Positions 47,700-57,478 of a stretch of 64,000 nucleotides of DNA are shown one piece after another. The stretch covers positions 1 through 64,000 of the forward strand of contig JAQYBD010000012.1 of the NCBI GenBank assembly GCA_029338835.1, given 5' to 3'. Made by a program: the position numbers and the translations under genes. The DNA is from Selenomonadaceae bacterium (GTDB lineage Bacteria; Bacillota; Negativicutes; Selenomonadales; Selenomonadaceae). How positions within the stretch are numbered: position 1 is the stretch's first letter; each line of letters opens with the position of its first letter. The notes beneath the pieces are model-generated. The model saw only the letters and a program-made list of their open reading frames with translations, did not search any database and had not been told where the DNA came from.

Positions 47700-48968
47700 A
47701 TGCGGCATAAGATCACTCAATTCAATCGCAGGAACGCCGTTTTTTCCGGTATCCTGTGTCTGCTGGTCCTGGCACTGGCACTTTACGGGTTTTTCGGGCA
47801 GAGCCGGGACCAGAAGGCAAAGGTCGCTCACGGCAAGCCGCTTGTCAAGGTCGTGACCGTGAACCGGGCTGATATGACGCGTCATATCAACTTGTCGGGG
47901 CAGACCGTAGCGGATGCCAATATCCCTCTGGCACCTAAGTATACTGGGCGCGTCACGGAGGTCCGGGCCAGGCTGGGCGATGCCGTCAAGGCGGGCGACA
48001 TCCTGATGATCCAGGACACAGGAGACCTCGATATCTCGATTGCGGAGCAAGATGCGGCTGCCGGTGCCGCACAGGCGGATGCCCGCGAAGCTACGGCTTC
48101 GTATGATGCCAACTACCTGAAAGCACGCAATGACCTTGAACTTGAAACGAGCAAATATGAACGCAATCAGTATCTGTTCTCGATCGGTGCGATTTCTCAG
48201 GATACGCTCGACCGCGTCAAGCAGGAATACCTGGCCTCGCAGGCAGCGTTCGATATCCTGGCGGATCAGGTACAGGATGGCGATGCGGCGAGTGTCCAGT
48301 CGAAGCAATATACGGCAGAAAAAGCAGAGCGTGCCGCCGATGCGCTGCGCCGCCAGCGGGCGGATATGTTTTTGCGGGCACCGCGTGACGGCATCATCGG
48401 TTATCGCAATGTGGAGGCCGGAGCTATCGTTTCGGCAGGAACAAAGGTTTTTTCCTTAGTCGATAACAGTCATCTCAATGTGGACTGCACGCTCTCAGAG
48501 AGTGATGCGGCCATCCTCAAGACGGGGCTGTCTGTACAGGTGACAATCGATGCCCTGGGAACCGATTGCCCGGGGCGCATTGTCTATGTCAGTCCGGCGA
48601 TGGATGAGGCGAGCCGGACTTATCAAGTGCGCATTGAACTGGATACGGCTGCAGATGATATGAAAGCCGGGCTTTTTGCGCATACGTCCATCGATATCCT
48701 GCAGCGTCCGCAGACGCTTTTTGTCCCGAAGGAGGCCGTGCTGTCGCGCAATGGCCGGCAGATCCTGTATATCCTGCAGGCCGACGGAACGGTGGCGGAG
48801 CGCACGGTGCGCATCGGCCTCATGAACGATGAGGAGGAAGAGATCCTTGCAGGGCTTCAGGATGGCGAGGTCGTGGTAGTGACGAATCAGGACAAGCTCA
48901 AGGACGGCACAGCTGTTGAATCTGTGCCGTATGAGGGGCCTGATGACGATGCGGAGGCAGCCTCATGA
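47700..48968 (+). CDS. RND efflux system membrane fusion (periplasmic adaptor) protein
   Basis: Adaptor linking an inner-membrane RND pump to an outer-membrane channel, 422 residues. An N-terminal membrane anchor (AVFSGILCLLVLALALYGFF) has no clear lipobox. The lipoyl/barrel-sandwich part follows, with 'GRVTEVRARLGDAVKAGDIL', a helical hairpin (about residues 115-210) and its return 'LRAPRDGIIGYRNVEAGAIV'. A beta-barrel domain ends the protein. AGGAG lies eight bases before the ATG. The stop overlaps the permease start by four bases (ATGA). The need for such an adaptor supports an outer membrane. No TolC-like gene is in the window. Confidence 0.93.
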   Translation: MRHKITQFNRRNAVFSGILCLLVLALALYGFFGQSRDQKAKVAHGKPLVKVVTVNRADMTRHINLSGQTVADANIPLAPKYTGRVTEVRARLGDAVKAGDILMIQDTGDLDISIAEQDAAAGAAQADAREATASYDANYLKARNDLELETSKYERNQYLFSIGAISQDTLDRVKQEYLASQAAFDILADQVQDGDAASVQSKQYTAEKAERAADALRRQRADMFLRAPRDGIIGYRNVEAGAIVSAGTKVFSLVDNSHLNVDCTLSESDAAILKTGLSVQVTIDALGTDCPGRIVYVSPAMDEASRTYQVRIELDTAADDMKAGLFAHTSIDILQRPQTLFVPKEAVLSRNGRQILYILQADGTVAERTVRIGLMNDEEEEILAGLQDGEVVVVTNQDKLKDGTAVESVPYEGPDDDAEAAS

Positions 48969-51900
48969 ATATCACGCGCTTTTCCATCAGGCGTCCGGTC
49001 GGCATCTCGATGATTGTCGCTTTCTTTGTCGTCCTGGGGATTTACAGCTATTATCGTCTGGGCGTGGAGCTGTTGCCGGCTCTCAATACGCCCTACGTCA
49101 CCATTTCCGTCAAGTATCCTGGTGCCAGTGCGGAATCGGTGGAGCAGGAGATTGTCAAGCCTGTAGAAGATGCCGTATCATCGGTCTCAGGGGTCAAGAA
49201 GATTACATCGACGGCCAGTTACGAGCGGGCGCGCATCAGCATGGAACTGGAATTTGATACGAATGCGGATACGGCCGCGATTGATGCCAGCAAGAAAGTG
49301 GAGGCCATCAAGAACAAGCTTCCCGATGAAGCGGATTCCCCGGTCGTCGTCAAGCGCGATCTCAATGCCAAACCCGTGGTGGAACTCGCGGTCCTGTCCA
49401 AGAAGAGCCTGGCGGAGACGTATGCTGAAACGGAAAATATATTTTCGGAAGTTATCCAGCAGGCTGATGGGGTCTCTGAAGTGGAGCTGCATGGCGGCCG
49501 CGACAGGGAGGTGGCCGTTGAGGTCAATCGCGACAAGATGGCCGCCTACAAGCTGACTCTGACGCAGATTGCCAATGCCATCCGCAAGGAGAACCAGCTG
49601 CTGCCATCGGGCTCGGTATATACGGAGACGACGAAAGCAGATGTGCGGGTCATTGCCCAGTATAAGACTGCTGCTGATATCGAGAACGTCCAGGTCACGA
49701 ATGCGGCAGGGGCTAAGATCCCGCTGACTTCCGTCGCTACGGTCAAGGAACAGGAAGCTCGTGCGGAACGATACGGCCGCCTAAATGGGGAAGATGCCAT
49801 CAATGTGCTGGTCTACAAGAACAGTGATGCCAATGTCGTGGCAACGGCCGACCATATCCTCAAGAATGTGGAGAAGCTCCGGAAGGCGTATCCGGATTAT
49901 CAGTTTGTCGTCGTTTCCAATGATGCAGATTACGTTCAATCTGCCCTGCACAGCACGATGGGGACGCTCGTAGAGGGCCTCATCACGACGGGGCTCGTGC
50001 TGTTCTTCTTCCTGCGTGGCTGGCGTTCGACGGCTGCTGTCATGATTGCCATACCGACTTCGCTGATCGCGACCTTCTTCGTCATGTATCTCTTCGGCTT
50101 CACCTTCAATATGATGTCGCTGATGGGCATGACTCTCTGCGTCGGCATCCTGGTCGATGATTCGATCGTGGTACTGGAGAATATCGTGCGTCATCTCAAG
50201 CTCGGCGAATCGCCGGAAGAAGCAGCGGAAAACGGACGCACGGAGATCGGCATGGCGGCGATTGCCATTACGCTCTGTGATGCTGCGGTGTTCATGCCCA
50301 TCGCGTTCATGCAGGGCATGACGGGGCAGTATTTCCGCCAGTTCGGTTTGACAATCGTCTTTGCCGGACTTTTCTCCCTGTTCGTTTCGTTCACGCTGAC
50401 GCCGATGCTGGCTTCGCGCTTTTTCCGGGGCGGATACCATCCGCCGTCTTTGCGGGCCTTTGCGTTCATGGATCGTCTGGAAGCTTGGGCCGTGTCACAT
50501 TATGAGCAGGCCCTCTGCTGGAGCCTGGCGCATGAAAAGAGATTGCTGCTTTCCATCCTGGCCGTTTTCGTGGCTGTCATTTCCCTGGTGCCGCTTGGTT
50601 TCGTGGGCATGGAATACATGCCGCAGACTGATGAATCGAGTTTTACGGTCAGCATCCAGGCCCCGACAGGCGCCTCGCCGTCTGAGACCAGCCGCGTGGC
50701 TGAGAAGATCGAAGCGAAACTGGCCACGCTGCCTGAGGTCAAGTATTATATGACGCAGGCGGGCGGATCTACGGCTTACGAAGGCCGCATCAAGGTACAG
50801 CTCGTAGACCGCAAGGATCGTGAGCGTACGGTCTGGCAGGTGGCCAATGAGATCCGTCAGCTGGCGGGAGACATCCGGGAAGCGGATGTGCGTGTTGCGG
50901 AAACGCAGACGAATGTTGCCGGTACGACGGGGGGCGGAGGCGCGAAAGGAGGCAGCGGCGCCCTGCAGATTGAGCTGCGCAGCACGGATCCGGCTGCACT
51001 TGATGCTGCTACGGAAAAAGCCATCCGCATCCTGGATTCTAAGGTACCGGGCATTACCGATGTCAATTCCTCGTATACGGAGGGCATGCCGGAACTGCAG
51101 CTCACAGTCAATCGCGAAAAGCTCAAGGCCTATGGCACGTCTCTTGCCGATGTTGATACGGCCTTTGCTTCGGCTATTTCTGGTCTTTCCGCTGGTGAAC
51201 TCAAGAATGACGCAGCAAACGGCGGGCAGGATACGGATATCAAAGTGCGTTTCAGCCAGGCCGACAGCTACAAAGCATCGGATGTAGCCCGCGTGCCGCT
51301 CTCGGCTGCAGGCAGGCTCATCTATCTTGGCGATGTGGCCGATATCCATAATGGGCGCGGCCCGGTGAGCATCCGCCGGGTCAATAAGCAGCGTTCGGTG
51401 GCCATCGGTGCGAATCTCAGCGGCCGCCCGGTCGGCGATGTCATGAAGGATGTCAAGAAAGCCTTTGCCAAAGAAGGGCTGGGGGACGGCGTGACCTATC
51501 AGTTCAAGGGGCAGGCCACGAATATGGATGAAACATTCTCGGAACTCTTGTCCGCGTTGTTCCTGGCACTCGTACTCATCTACATGCTGCTGGCTGTCCT
51601 CTATGAATCCGTCATCACTCCGTTCATCCGCATGTTCTCGCTGCCGCTCGGTCTCATCGGTTCCATCCTGCTGCTGTTTCTCACGCATAACACGCTGAAT
51701 CTCTTCTCGCTCATCGGCATCCTCGTGATGGATGGCATCGTGGCCAAGAACGGCACCCTGCTCATCGACTACACGCTGACACTCATGGACAGGGGCCGCT
51801 CTGCACGTGATGCCGTCATTGAGGCGGGACGAGTGAGACTCAAGCCAATCTTCATGACGACCATCACGATGATGGTGGGGATGATGCCGATGGCACTGGC

Positions 51901-52042
51901 GATGACACCCGGCTCGGAATCGCGGTCCTCACTGGCCTGGGTCATCATCGGCGGCCTCTTGACATCAACGGTATTCACGCTGATTGTCATTCCCATCATC
52001 TTCTTGTTCTTTGCCGAACACACGGAAGATAAGCATCTTTAA
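48965..52042 (+). CDS. RND-family efflux transporter permease
   Basis: Inner-membrane proton-driven exporter of 1025 residues with the standard twelve-helix, two-large-loop layout. The N-terminus 'FSIRRPVGISMIVAFFVVLG' and the porter motif 'YPGASAESVEQEIVKPVE' are typical. The proton-relay Asp pair is in 'VGILVDDSIVVLENI'. Late 'VMDGIVAKNGTLLIDY' and 'RLKPIFMTTITMMVGMMP' are hallmark segments. A Gly-rich insertion (TTGGGGAKGGSG) lies in the second periplasmic loop near residue 660. It belongs to the hydrophobe/amphiphile drug efflux branch by motif, not the metal branch. Substrates are unknown. Confidence 0.95.
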   Translation: MNITRFSIRRPVGISMIVAFFVVLGIYSYYRLGVELLPALNTPYVTISVKYPGASAESVEQEIVKPVEDAVSSVSGVKKITSTASYERARISMELEFDTNADTAAIDASKKVEAIKNKLPDEADSPVVVKRDLNAKPVVELAVLSKKSLAETYAETENIFSEVIQQADGVSEVELHGGRDREVAVEVNRDKMAAYKLTLTQIANAIRKENQLLPSGSVYTETTKADVRVIAQYKTAADIENVQVTNAAGAKIPLTSVATVKEQEARAERYGRLNGEDAINVLVYKNSDANVVATADHILKNVEKLRKAYPDYQFVVVSNDADYVQSALHSTMGTLVEGLITTGLVLFFFLRGWRSTAAVMIAIPTSLIATFFVMYLFGFTFNMMSLMGMTLCVGILVDDSIVVLENIVRHLKLGESPEEAAENGRTEIGMAAIAITLCDAAVFMPIAFMQGMTGQYFRQFGLTIVFAGLFSLFVSFTLTPMLASRFFRGGYHPPSLRAFAFMDRLEAWAVSHYEQALCWSLAHEKRLLLSILAVFVAVISLVPLGFVGMEYMPQTDESSFTVSIQAPTGASPSETSRVAEKIEAKLATLPEVKYYMTQAGGSTAYEGRIKVQLVDRKDRERTVWQVANEIRQLAGDIREADVRVAETQTNVAGTTGGGGAKGGSGALQIELRSTDPAALDAATEKAIRILDSKVPGITDVNSSYTEGMPELQLTVNREKLKAYGTSLADVDTAFASAISGLSAGELKNDAANGGQDTDIKVRFSQADSYKASDVARVPLSAAGRLIYLGDVADIHNGRGPVSIRRVNKQRSVAIGANLSGRPVGDVMKDVKKAFAKEGLGDGVTYQFKGQATNMDETFSELLSALFLALVLIYMLLAVLYESVITPFIRMFSLPLGLIGSILLLFLTHNTLNLFSLIGILVMDGIVAKNGTLLIDYTLTLMDRGRSARDAVIEAGRVRLKPIFMTTITMMVGMMPMALAMTPGSESRSSLAWVIIGGLLTSTVFTLIVIPIIFLFFAEHTEDKHL

Positions 52043-52071
52043 AATTTTTTGCAGGAATTTTATTTTAGGGG

Positions 52072-52100
52072 TTGCATTCACCTGTATTCCGTTATATAAT
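52072..52100 (+). promoter_or_regulatory. tRNA-Pro promoter
   Basis: TTGCAT at 52072-52077 and TATAAT at 52095-52100 are 17 bases apart and end 12 bases before the tRNA. Confidence 0.8.
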
Positions 52101-52112
52101 AATCTACGTTGT

Positions 52113-52189
52113 CGGGATGTGGCACAGTTTGGTAGCGCGCATCGTTCGGGACGATGAGGCCGCAGGTTCGAATCCTGTCATCCCGACCA
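52113..52189 (+). tRNA. tRNA-Pro (anticodon CGG)
   Basis: 77 bases including an encoded CCA. The acceptor stem CGGGATG pairs with CATCCCG. The anticodon stem CATCG / CGATG encloses the loop TTCGGGA with anticodon CGG. The T-arm is GCAGGTTCGAATCCTGT. It reads CCG proline codons, which are the dominant Pro codons in these genes. Confidence 0.97.
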
Positions 52190-52205
52190 TTTCTCAGAGA
52201 TCAGG

Positions 52206-52235
52206 GACCAGTCCGTTGGGGCTGGTCTTTTTTTT
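52206..52235 (+). terminator. Terminator after tRNA-Pro
   Basis: GACCAG and CTGGTC form the stem with inner CC / GG pairs, followed by eight or more T. Confidence 0.9.
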
Positions 52236-52303
52236 GTGTGGTCAAGCCTTCGATGGCTATGATATAATGTATATTTGTAAATGAATAGAAGGGGTTGTTT
52301 TAT

Positions 52304-53686
52304 TTGGGAATCTTTCGTACAAAAAGCATTGCTGCTTATAAGCAGGATGCATCCCATTCGCATCTGCGGCGAGCCATGGGCTCGCTCGATGTCACCTTGC
52401 TCGGCATCGGCGTCATCGTCGGTACGGGCATCTTTGTGCTGACCGGCGTAGCGGCTGCCAAATATGCTGGCCCGGCACTCATGCTGTCCTTCCTGCTCGC
52501 GAGCATTGCCTGCGGTTTTGTCAGCATGGCGTATTCGGAACTCGCGTCGATGGTGCCGGTGGCAGGCTCCGCCTATGCCTATGCCTATACTTCGGTCGGC
52601 GAGTTCTTTGCCTGGCTCGTGGGCTGGAATCTCGTACTCGAGTATTCCGTTGGTGCGAGTGCTGTGGCGGGCGGCTGGTCGGCCTACGTCGTCGGCCTGC
52701 TGAAAACAGCTGGCATAGAGTTGCCCGCAGCCTGGACTTCTGTGCCGGCTGACGGTGGCATCGTCAATCTGCCGGCGGTCCTCATCACTTTATTCCTGAC
52801 CTTTTTGCTTGTGCGCGGGGTACGCGAAAGCGTCACCGTCAATAAGGTGCTTGTCGGCGTCAAACTGGCAGCCATCTTCCTGTTCCTGTTCCTCGCGGCT
52901 CCTTCTGTGGATCCTGCGAACTGGGAGCCCTTCATGCCGTTTGGCTTCTCTGGTGTCTCGGCTGGCGCGGCCGTCATCGTCTTCGCGTATCTCGGCGTGG
53001 ATTCCATCGCGACGGCAGCAGAAGAAACGAAAAATCCGGCACATGATATGCCGACTGGCATCATCGCTTCGCTGCTCATCTGCACGGTACTCTATATTGC
53101 GGTGACTGCCGTCATGACGGGCAATGTGCCGTATGCAGAACTCGACAACGCGGAGCCTGTGGCTTTCGTGCTGCGCCAGCTCGGCTACCGGTTCGGTTCA
53201 GCCCTGGTCGGTACAGGCGCCATCGCTGGCCTTACGACCGTCCTGCTCGTCATGATCTATGCACAGACGCGCGCCTTTTTTGCGATGAGCCGTGATGGCC
53301 TTATCCCGCAATCGATCTGCAAGGTTCATCCGCGCTATGCGACGCCGCACCGCATCACGATCCTCGTTGGCCTTGCTGTCGCGCTTATCAGCGGCTTTAC
53401 GCCGATCAACGTCATTGCCGAGATGTGCAGCGTCGGCACGCTTTTTGCCTTCATCGTCTCTTCGGTCGGCGTGATGCTCATGCGCCGGAAGTACCCGGAT
53501 CTGCCGCGTCCGTTCCGCTGCCCGGCCATCTACGTTGTCGGCACACTTGCCATCGTAAGCTGCGCGTACATCATGTACAACCTTTCGTCCATGACCTGGG
53601 AACGTTTCTGGATCTGGAGTGCGCTGGGCATCGTGATCTATTTTGTGTATGGCTATCGTCACAGCCGTCAGAACAACATATCTTAA
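52304..53686 (+). CDS. APC-family amino acid permease
   Basis: Inner-membrane amino acid transporter of 460 residues with about 12 hydrophobic helices. The family signature in helix 1 is 'GIGVIVGTGIFVLTGVAA'. 'VFAYLGVDSIATAAEETKNP' in helix 6 and 'RAFFAMSRDGLIP' are also characteristic. It resembles the YfnA/cationic amino acid branch. TTG at 52304 has AGAAGGGG ten bases upstream; TTG at 52295 would leave no spacing. It is monocistronic after the tRNA terminator. The substrate cannot be assigned. Confidence 0.92.
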   Translation: MGIFRTKSIAAYKQDASHSHLRRAMGSLDVTLLGIGVIVGTGIFVLTGVAAAKYAGPALMLSFLLASIACGFVSMAYSELASMVPVAGSAYAYAYTSVGEFFAWLVGWNLVLEYSVGASAVAGGWSAYVVGLLKTAGIELPAAWTSVPADGGIVNLPAVLITLFLTFLLVRGVRESVTVNKVLVGVKLAAIFLFLFLAAPSVDPANWEPFMPFGFSGVSAGAAVIVFAYLGVDSIATAAEETKNPAHDMPTGIIASLLICTVLYIAVTAVMTGNVPYAELDNAEPVAFVLRQLGYRFGSALVGTGAIAGLTTVLLVMIYAQTRAFFAMSRDGLIPQSICKVHPRYATPHRITILVGLAVALISGFTPINVIAEMCSVGTLFAFIVSSVGVMLMRRKYPDLPRPFRCPAIYVVGTLAIVSCAYIMYNLSSMTWERFWIWSALGIVIYFVYGYRHSRQNNIS

Positions 53687-53731
53687 TATCTTAAAGAATG
53701 CATTTTCGCAAGGTTTTCGCACGGATTCTTG

Positions 53732-53760
53732 TTTACAAGTTTTTGCATAGAAGGTATAAT
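53732..53760 (+). promoter_or_regulatory. PFOR promoter
   Basis: TTTACA at 53732-53737 and TATAAT at 53755-53760 are 17 bases apart, which is strong. Transcription would start about 118 bases before the ATG. Confidence 0.78.
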
Positions 53761-53766
53761 AAAGAC

Positions 53767-53791
53767 TGATGGATGACTATCCATTCCATCA
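53767..53791 (+). promoter_or_regulatory. Leader hairpins at the start of the PFOR transcript
   Basis: Right at the predicted transcription start two alternative stems share bases: ATGGAT / ATCCAT (53769-53784) and TGATGGA / TCCATCA (53767-53791). The latter is followed by AAATTTTTCT. They could stabilise the 5' end of the mRNA or attenuate it. Confidence 0.4.
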
Positions 53792-53884
53792 AATTTTTCT
53801 ATTGTCGATTATCGGATACTATCGTTTCAACCCGATACGTAGCGATAAAGGTAAATCTTCATCAAGAGGGGAGCAATCACAAAC

Positions 53885-56800
53885 ATGAGCAAAAAGATGA
53901 AAACCATGGACGGCAACACTGCTGCCGCCTACATCTCCTACGCCTTCACTGACGTAGCGGCCATCTATCCGATCACGCCGTCTTCGCCGATGGCTGAGCA
54001 TGTGGATGAAATGGCTGCCAAGGGTGCAAAAAACCTGTTCGGCCAGAAGGTTCGCGTCATTGAGCTGCAGTCTGAGGCTGGCGCAGCTGGTGCCGTTCAT
54101 GGTTCGCTGCAGGCCGGCGCACTCACGACGACGTACACGGCCTCTCAGGGCCTCCTGCTGATGATCCCGAATCTCTATAAAGTTGCTGGCGAGCTGCTGC
54201 CGGGCGTATGCCACGTCAGTGCCCGCGCCCTGGCAGCCAATTCGCTGAATATCTTCGGCGATCATCAGGATGTCATGGCTGCACGCCAGGCTGGCTGCGC
54301 CATGCTCGCGGAAGCCAGCGTCCAGGAGGTCATGGATCTCTCTGCCGTTGCCCATCTCGTGGCCATCAAGGGTCGCGTGCCGTTCATCAACTTCTTCGAT
54401 GGCTTCCGTACCTCTCATGAGATCCAGAAGATTGAAGTCGTTGATTACGAAGACCTCGGCAAGCTGCTCGACTGGGATGCTGTCAAGGCATTCCGCCGTC
54501 GCGCACTGAATCCAGATCATCCGGTCATCCGCGGTTCGGCCACGAATCCGGATGTCTACTTCCAGTCCCGTGAAGCAGCGAACAGCTACTATGAAGCACT
54601 GCCGCAGCTCGTCGAGGAGGCCATGGCTGACATCGCCAAGATCACGGGCCGTGAGCATCATCTCTTCGATTACTATGGTGCCGAGGATGCGGAGCGCATC
54701 ATCGTGGCCATGGGTTCGGTCTGCCAGGCTGTTGAAGAGACGGTCGATTACCTCAATGCACATGGCGAGAAGGTCGGCCTGCTGAACGTCCATCTCTATC
54801 GTCCATTCTCCATTGAGCATTTCTTCAAGTTCCTGCCGAAGACGGTCAAGAAAGTTGCCGTCCTCGACCACACGAAGGAGCCGGGTTCCCTTGGCGAGCC
54901 GCTCTACCTCGATGTCAAGGCTGCTTTCTATGCATCCGATCTGCATCCGGTCATCGTCGGCGGCCGTTTCGGTCTCGGCGGCAAGGATACGACGCCGGAT
55001 CAGATTTTCGCTGTGTTTGAAGAACTCAAGAAAGATGCCCCGAAGAACGGCTTCACGATCGGCATCGAAGACGATGTGACGAACACGAGCCTCGCACCGG
55101 TCATGAGCGATGTTGACCTCACGCCTGAGGGCACGACGGCCTGCAAGTTCTGGGGCCTCGGTTCCGATGGTACGGTCGGTGCCAACAAGAGCGCCATCAA
55201 GATCATCGGCGATAAGACGGATATGTATGCACAGGCTTACTTTGCCTATGACTCCAAGAAATCGGGCGGCATCACGATGTCCCATCTGCGCTTCGGCAAA
55301 TCGCCAATCACGAGCCCGTACCTCATCAACAAGGCAGACTTCATCTCCTGCTCGCAGCAGTCGTATGTCTACAAATATGACCTGCTGGCCGGCCTCAAGA
55401 AGGGCGGCAAGTTCCTGCTCAACACGGTCTGGAGCGATGAGGAACTCACGAAGCACCTGCCGGCTTACATGAAGCGTTACATCGCGAAGAACGATATCGA
55501 GTTCTACACGGTCAATGCCGTGGAGATCGCGAAGGAACTCGGCCTCGGCGGCCGCTTCAACATGGTCATGCAGTCGGCGTTCTTCAAGCTGGCAGCCATC
55601 ATCCCCCTTGACACGGCGGTCAAGTACCTCAAGGATGCCGTCGTCACGTCGTACGGCAAGAAGGGCCAGAAAGTCGTTGATATGAACAACGGTGCCATCG
55701 ACAAGGGCATCGAGGCCCTGCATCGTGTCGAAGTCCCGGCTTCCTGGGCTGAGGCTGAGGATGCACAGGCAGAGCAGCATGACGTACCGGCTTTCATCAC
55801 GGAAGTGCAGAATGTCATGAATCGCCAGGAAGGCGACAAGCTGCCGGTCTCGAAGTTCCATGGCGATATGGCTGACGGCACGTACCCGGTCGGCGGCGCC
55901 GCTTACGAGAAGCGCGGCACGGCCATCAATGTCCCGGTCTGGAACACGGAGAAGTGCATTGGCTGCAACAAGTGTTCCTATGTCTGCCCGCATGCTTCGA
56001 TCCGTCCAGTCCTCACGACGGATGCCGAACGCGACGCTGCTCCGGCTGGTTTCCCGTCGAAGGATCTCCGCACGGTCAAGGATTACCACTTCACGGTGGC
56101 TGTCTCCACGATGGACTGCCTCGGCTGCGGCAACTGCGCACAGGTCTGCCCGGTCAAGGCTCTCGACATGACGCCGCTTGATGATGAACTCAAGGCAAAG
56201 CAGGCTTATTTCGATTACGGTGTCGATGCGACGAAGGTTGCCCCGAAGAAGAACCCGATGAAGAAGGAAACGGTCATTGGTTCGCAGTTCGAGCAGCCGC
56301 TGCTCGAGTTCTCCGGTGCCTGCGCCGGCTGCGGCGAGACGCCGTATGCGAAACTCATCACGCAGCTCTTCGGCGACCGCATGATGATTGCCAATGCTAC
56401 GGGCTGCACGTCCATCTGGGGCGGCAGTGCTCCGGCTATGCCGTACACGAAGAACGTCAAGGGTCATGGCCCGGCTTGGGCAAACTCCCTGTTCGAGGAT
56501 AACGCGGAGTTCGGTCTTGGCATGTTCCTCGGCACGCAGTCGGTCCGCAATGGCCTTGCCGATGACGCCAAGAAAGCCATCGAAGCTGGCCTCGGCAGCG
56601 AAGACCTGCAGGCAGCCCTCAAGGATTGGGTAGAGAACCTCGAGAATGGCAACGGTACGCGCGACCGTGCTGACCGCCTCGAAGCCTTGCTCGCAGCCGA
56701 GAAGGGCGAGGATGAACTCCTCAACAAGCTCTACGAGAACCGTGACTACTTCGTCAAGCGTTCCCAGTGGATCTTCGGCGGCGACGGCTGGGCTTATGAT

Positions 56801-57409
56801 ATCGGCTACGGCGGTGTCGACCACGTCCTCGCTTCCGGCCAGGATGTCAACGTCTTCGTCTTCGATACGGAAGTCTACTCCAACACGGGCGGCCAGGCTT
56901 CGAAATCTACGCCGGCTGCTGCCATCGCACAGTTCGCTGCTACGGGCAAGAAGACCCGCAAGAAGGATCTCGGCATGATGGCCCGCACGTATGGTTATGT
57001 CTATGTCGCTCAGGTTGCCATGGGTGCTGACCAGAATCAGCTGCTCAAAGCCATCACGGAGGCAGAGGCTTACCATGGCCCGTCCCTCATCATCGCGTAT
57101 GCACCGTGCATCAACCACGGTATCCGCAAGGGCATGGGCTGCAGCCAGCTCGAGGAGAAACTCGCTGTTGAATGCGGTTATTGGGCAAATTACCGTTACA
57201 ACCCGCAGCTCGTTGGCACGGACAAGAATCCGTTCAGCCTTGATTCCAAGGAGCCGGATTTCTCGAAGTTCCAGGACTTCCTCATGGGCGAGAACCGCTA
57301 CATCAATCTCAAGCGTTCCTTCCCGGAGGCCGCCGACGCACTGTTCGAGAAGACGCAGCATGATGCGCAGATCCGTTACAACAACTACAAGACGCTCGCA
57401 GGCAAATAA
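53885..57409 (+). CDS. nifJ: Pyruvate:ferredoxin (flavodoxin) oxidoreductase
   Basis: Single-chain PFOR of 1174 residues that converts pyruvate and CoA to acetyl-CoA, CO2 and reduced ferredoxin, the central catabolic step in this type of anaerobe. The N-terminal domain begins 'MDGNTAAAYISYAFTDVAAIYPITPSSPMAEHV'-like sequence typical of PFOR domain I, then the CoA-binding and domain III regions. Two [4Fe-4S] motifs lie at residues 691 (CIGCNKCSYVCP) and 745 (CLGCGNCAQVCP). The proximal cluster Cys are in 'CAGCGETPYAKL' and further on. 'GDGWAYDIGYGGVDH' is the TPP motif. It has its own promoter, a leader and a terminator. High use of favoured codons suggests strong expression. Confidence 0.97.
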   Translation: MSKKMKTMDGNTAAAYISYAFTDVAAIYPITPSSPMAEHVDEMAAKGAKNLFGQKVRVIELQSEAGAAGAVHGSLQAGALTTTYTASQGLLLMIPNLYKVAGELLPGVCHVSARALAANSLNIFGDHQDVMAARQAGCAMLAEASVQEVMDLSAVAHLVAIKGRVPFINFFDGFRTSHEIQKIEVVDYEDLGKLLDWDAVKAFRRRALNPDHPVIRGSATNPDVYFQSREAANSYYEALPQLVEEAMADIAKITGREHHLFDYYGAEDAERIIVAMGSVCQAVEETVDYLNAHGEKVGLLNVHLYRPFSIEHFFKFLPKTVKKVAVLDHTKEPGSLGEPLYLDVKAAFYASDLHPVIVGGRFGLGGKDTTPDQIFAVFEELKKDAPKNGFTIGIEDDVTNTSLAPVMSDVDLTPEGTTACKFWGLGSDGTVGANKSAIKIIGDKTDMYAQAYFAYDSKKSGGITMSHLRFGKSPITSPYLINKADFISCSQQSYVYKYDLLAGLKKGGKFLLNTVWSDEELTKHLPAYMKRYIAKNDIEFYTVNAVEIAKELGLGGRFNMVMQSAFFKLAAIIPLDTAVKYLKDAVVTSYGKKGQKVVDMNNGAIDKGIEALHRVEVPASWAEAEDAQAEQHDVPAFITEVQNVMNRQEGDKLPVSKFHGDMADGTYPVGGAAYEKRGTAINVPVWNTEKCIGCNKCSYVCPHASIRPVLTTDAERDAAPAGFPSKDLRTVKDYHFTVAVSTMDCLGCGNCAQVCPVKALDMTPLDDELKAKQAYFDYGVDATKVAPKKNPMKKETVIGSQFEQPLLEFSGACAGCGETPYAKLITQLFGDRMMIANATGCTSIWGGSAPAMPYTKNVKGHGPAWANSLFEDNAEFGLGMFLGTQSVRNGLADDAKKAIEAGLGSEDLQAALKDWVENLENGNGTRDRADRLEALLAAEKGEDELLNKLYENRDYFVKRSQWIFGGDGWAYDIGYGGVDHVLASGQDVNVFVFDTEVYSNTGGQASKSTPAAAIAQFAATGKKTRKKDLGMMARTYGYVYVAQVAMGADQNQLLKAITEAEAYHGPSLIIAYAPCINHGIRKGMGCSQLEEKLAVECGYWANYRYNPQLVGTDKNPFSLDSKEPDFSKFQDFLMGENRYINLKRSFPEAADALFEKTQHDAQIRYNNYKTLAGK

Positions 57410-57426
57410 TCCCTGCCGGGCATAAT

Positions 57427-57465
57427 GAAAGTCCATCCAGTCAAATCGACTGGATGGACTTTTTA
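57427..57465 (+). terminator. Terminator after PFOR
   Basis: A perfect 15-pair stem (AAAGTCCATCCAGTC and its complement) with a five-base loop is followed by T. It may serve the convergent ZIP gene as well. Confidence 0.93.
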
Positions 57466-57478
57466 TATCTCTTTTATT

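Noticed and set aside
53819-57436. An open frame of about 1205 codons on the minus strand opposite PFOR
   Set aside because: It mirrors the PFOR gene, whose avoidance of certain codons removes stops from the opposite strand. No start signal or domain was seen.
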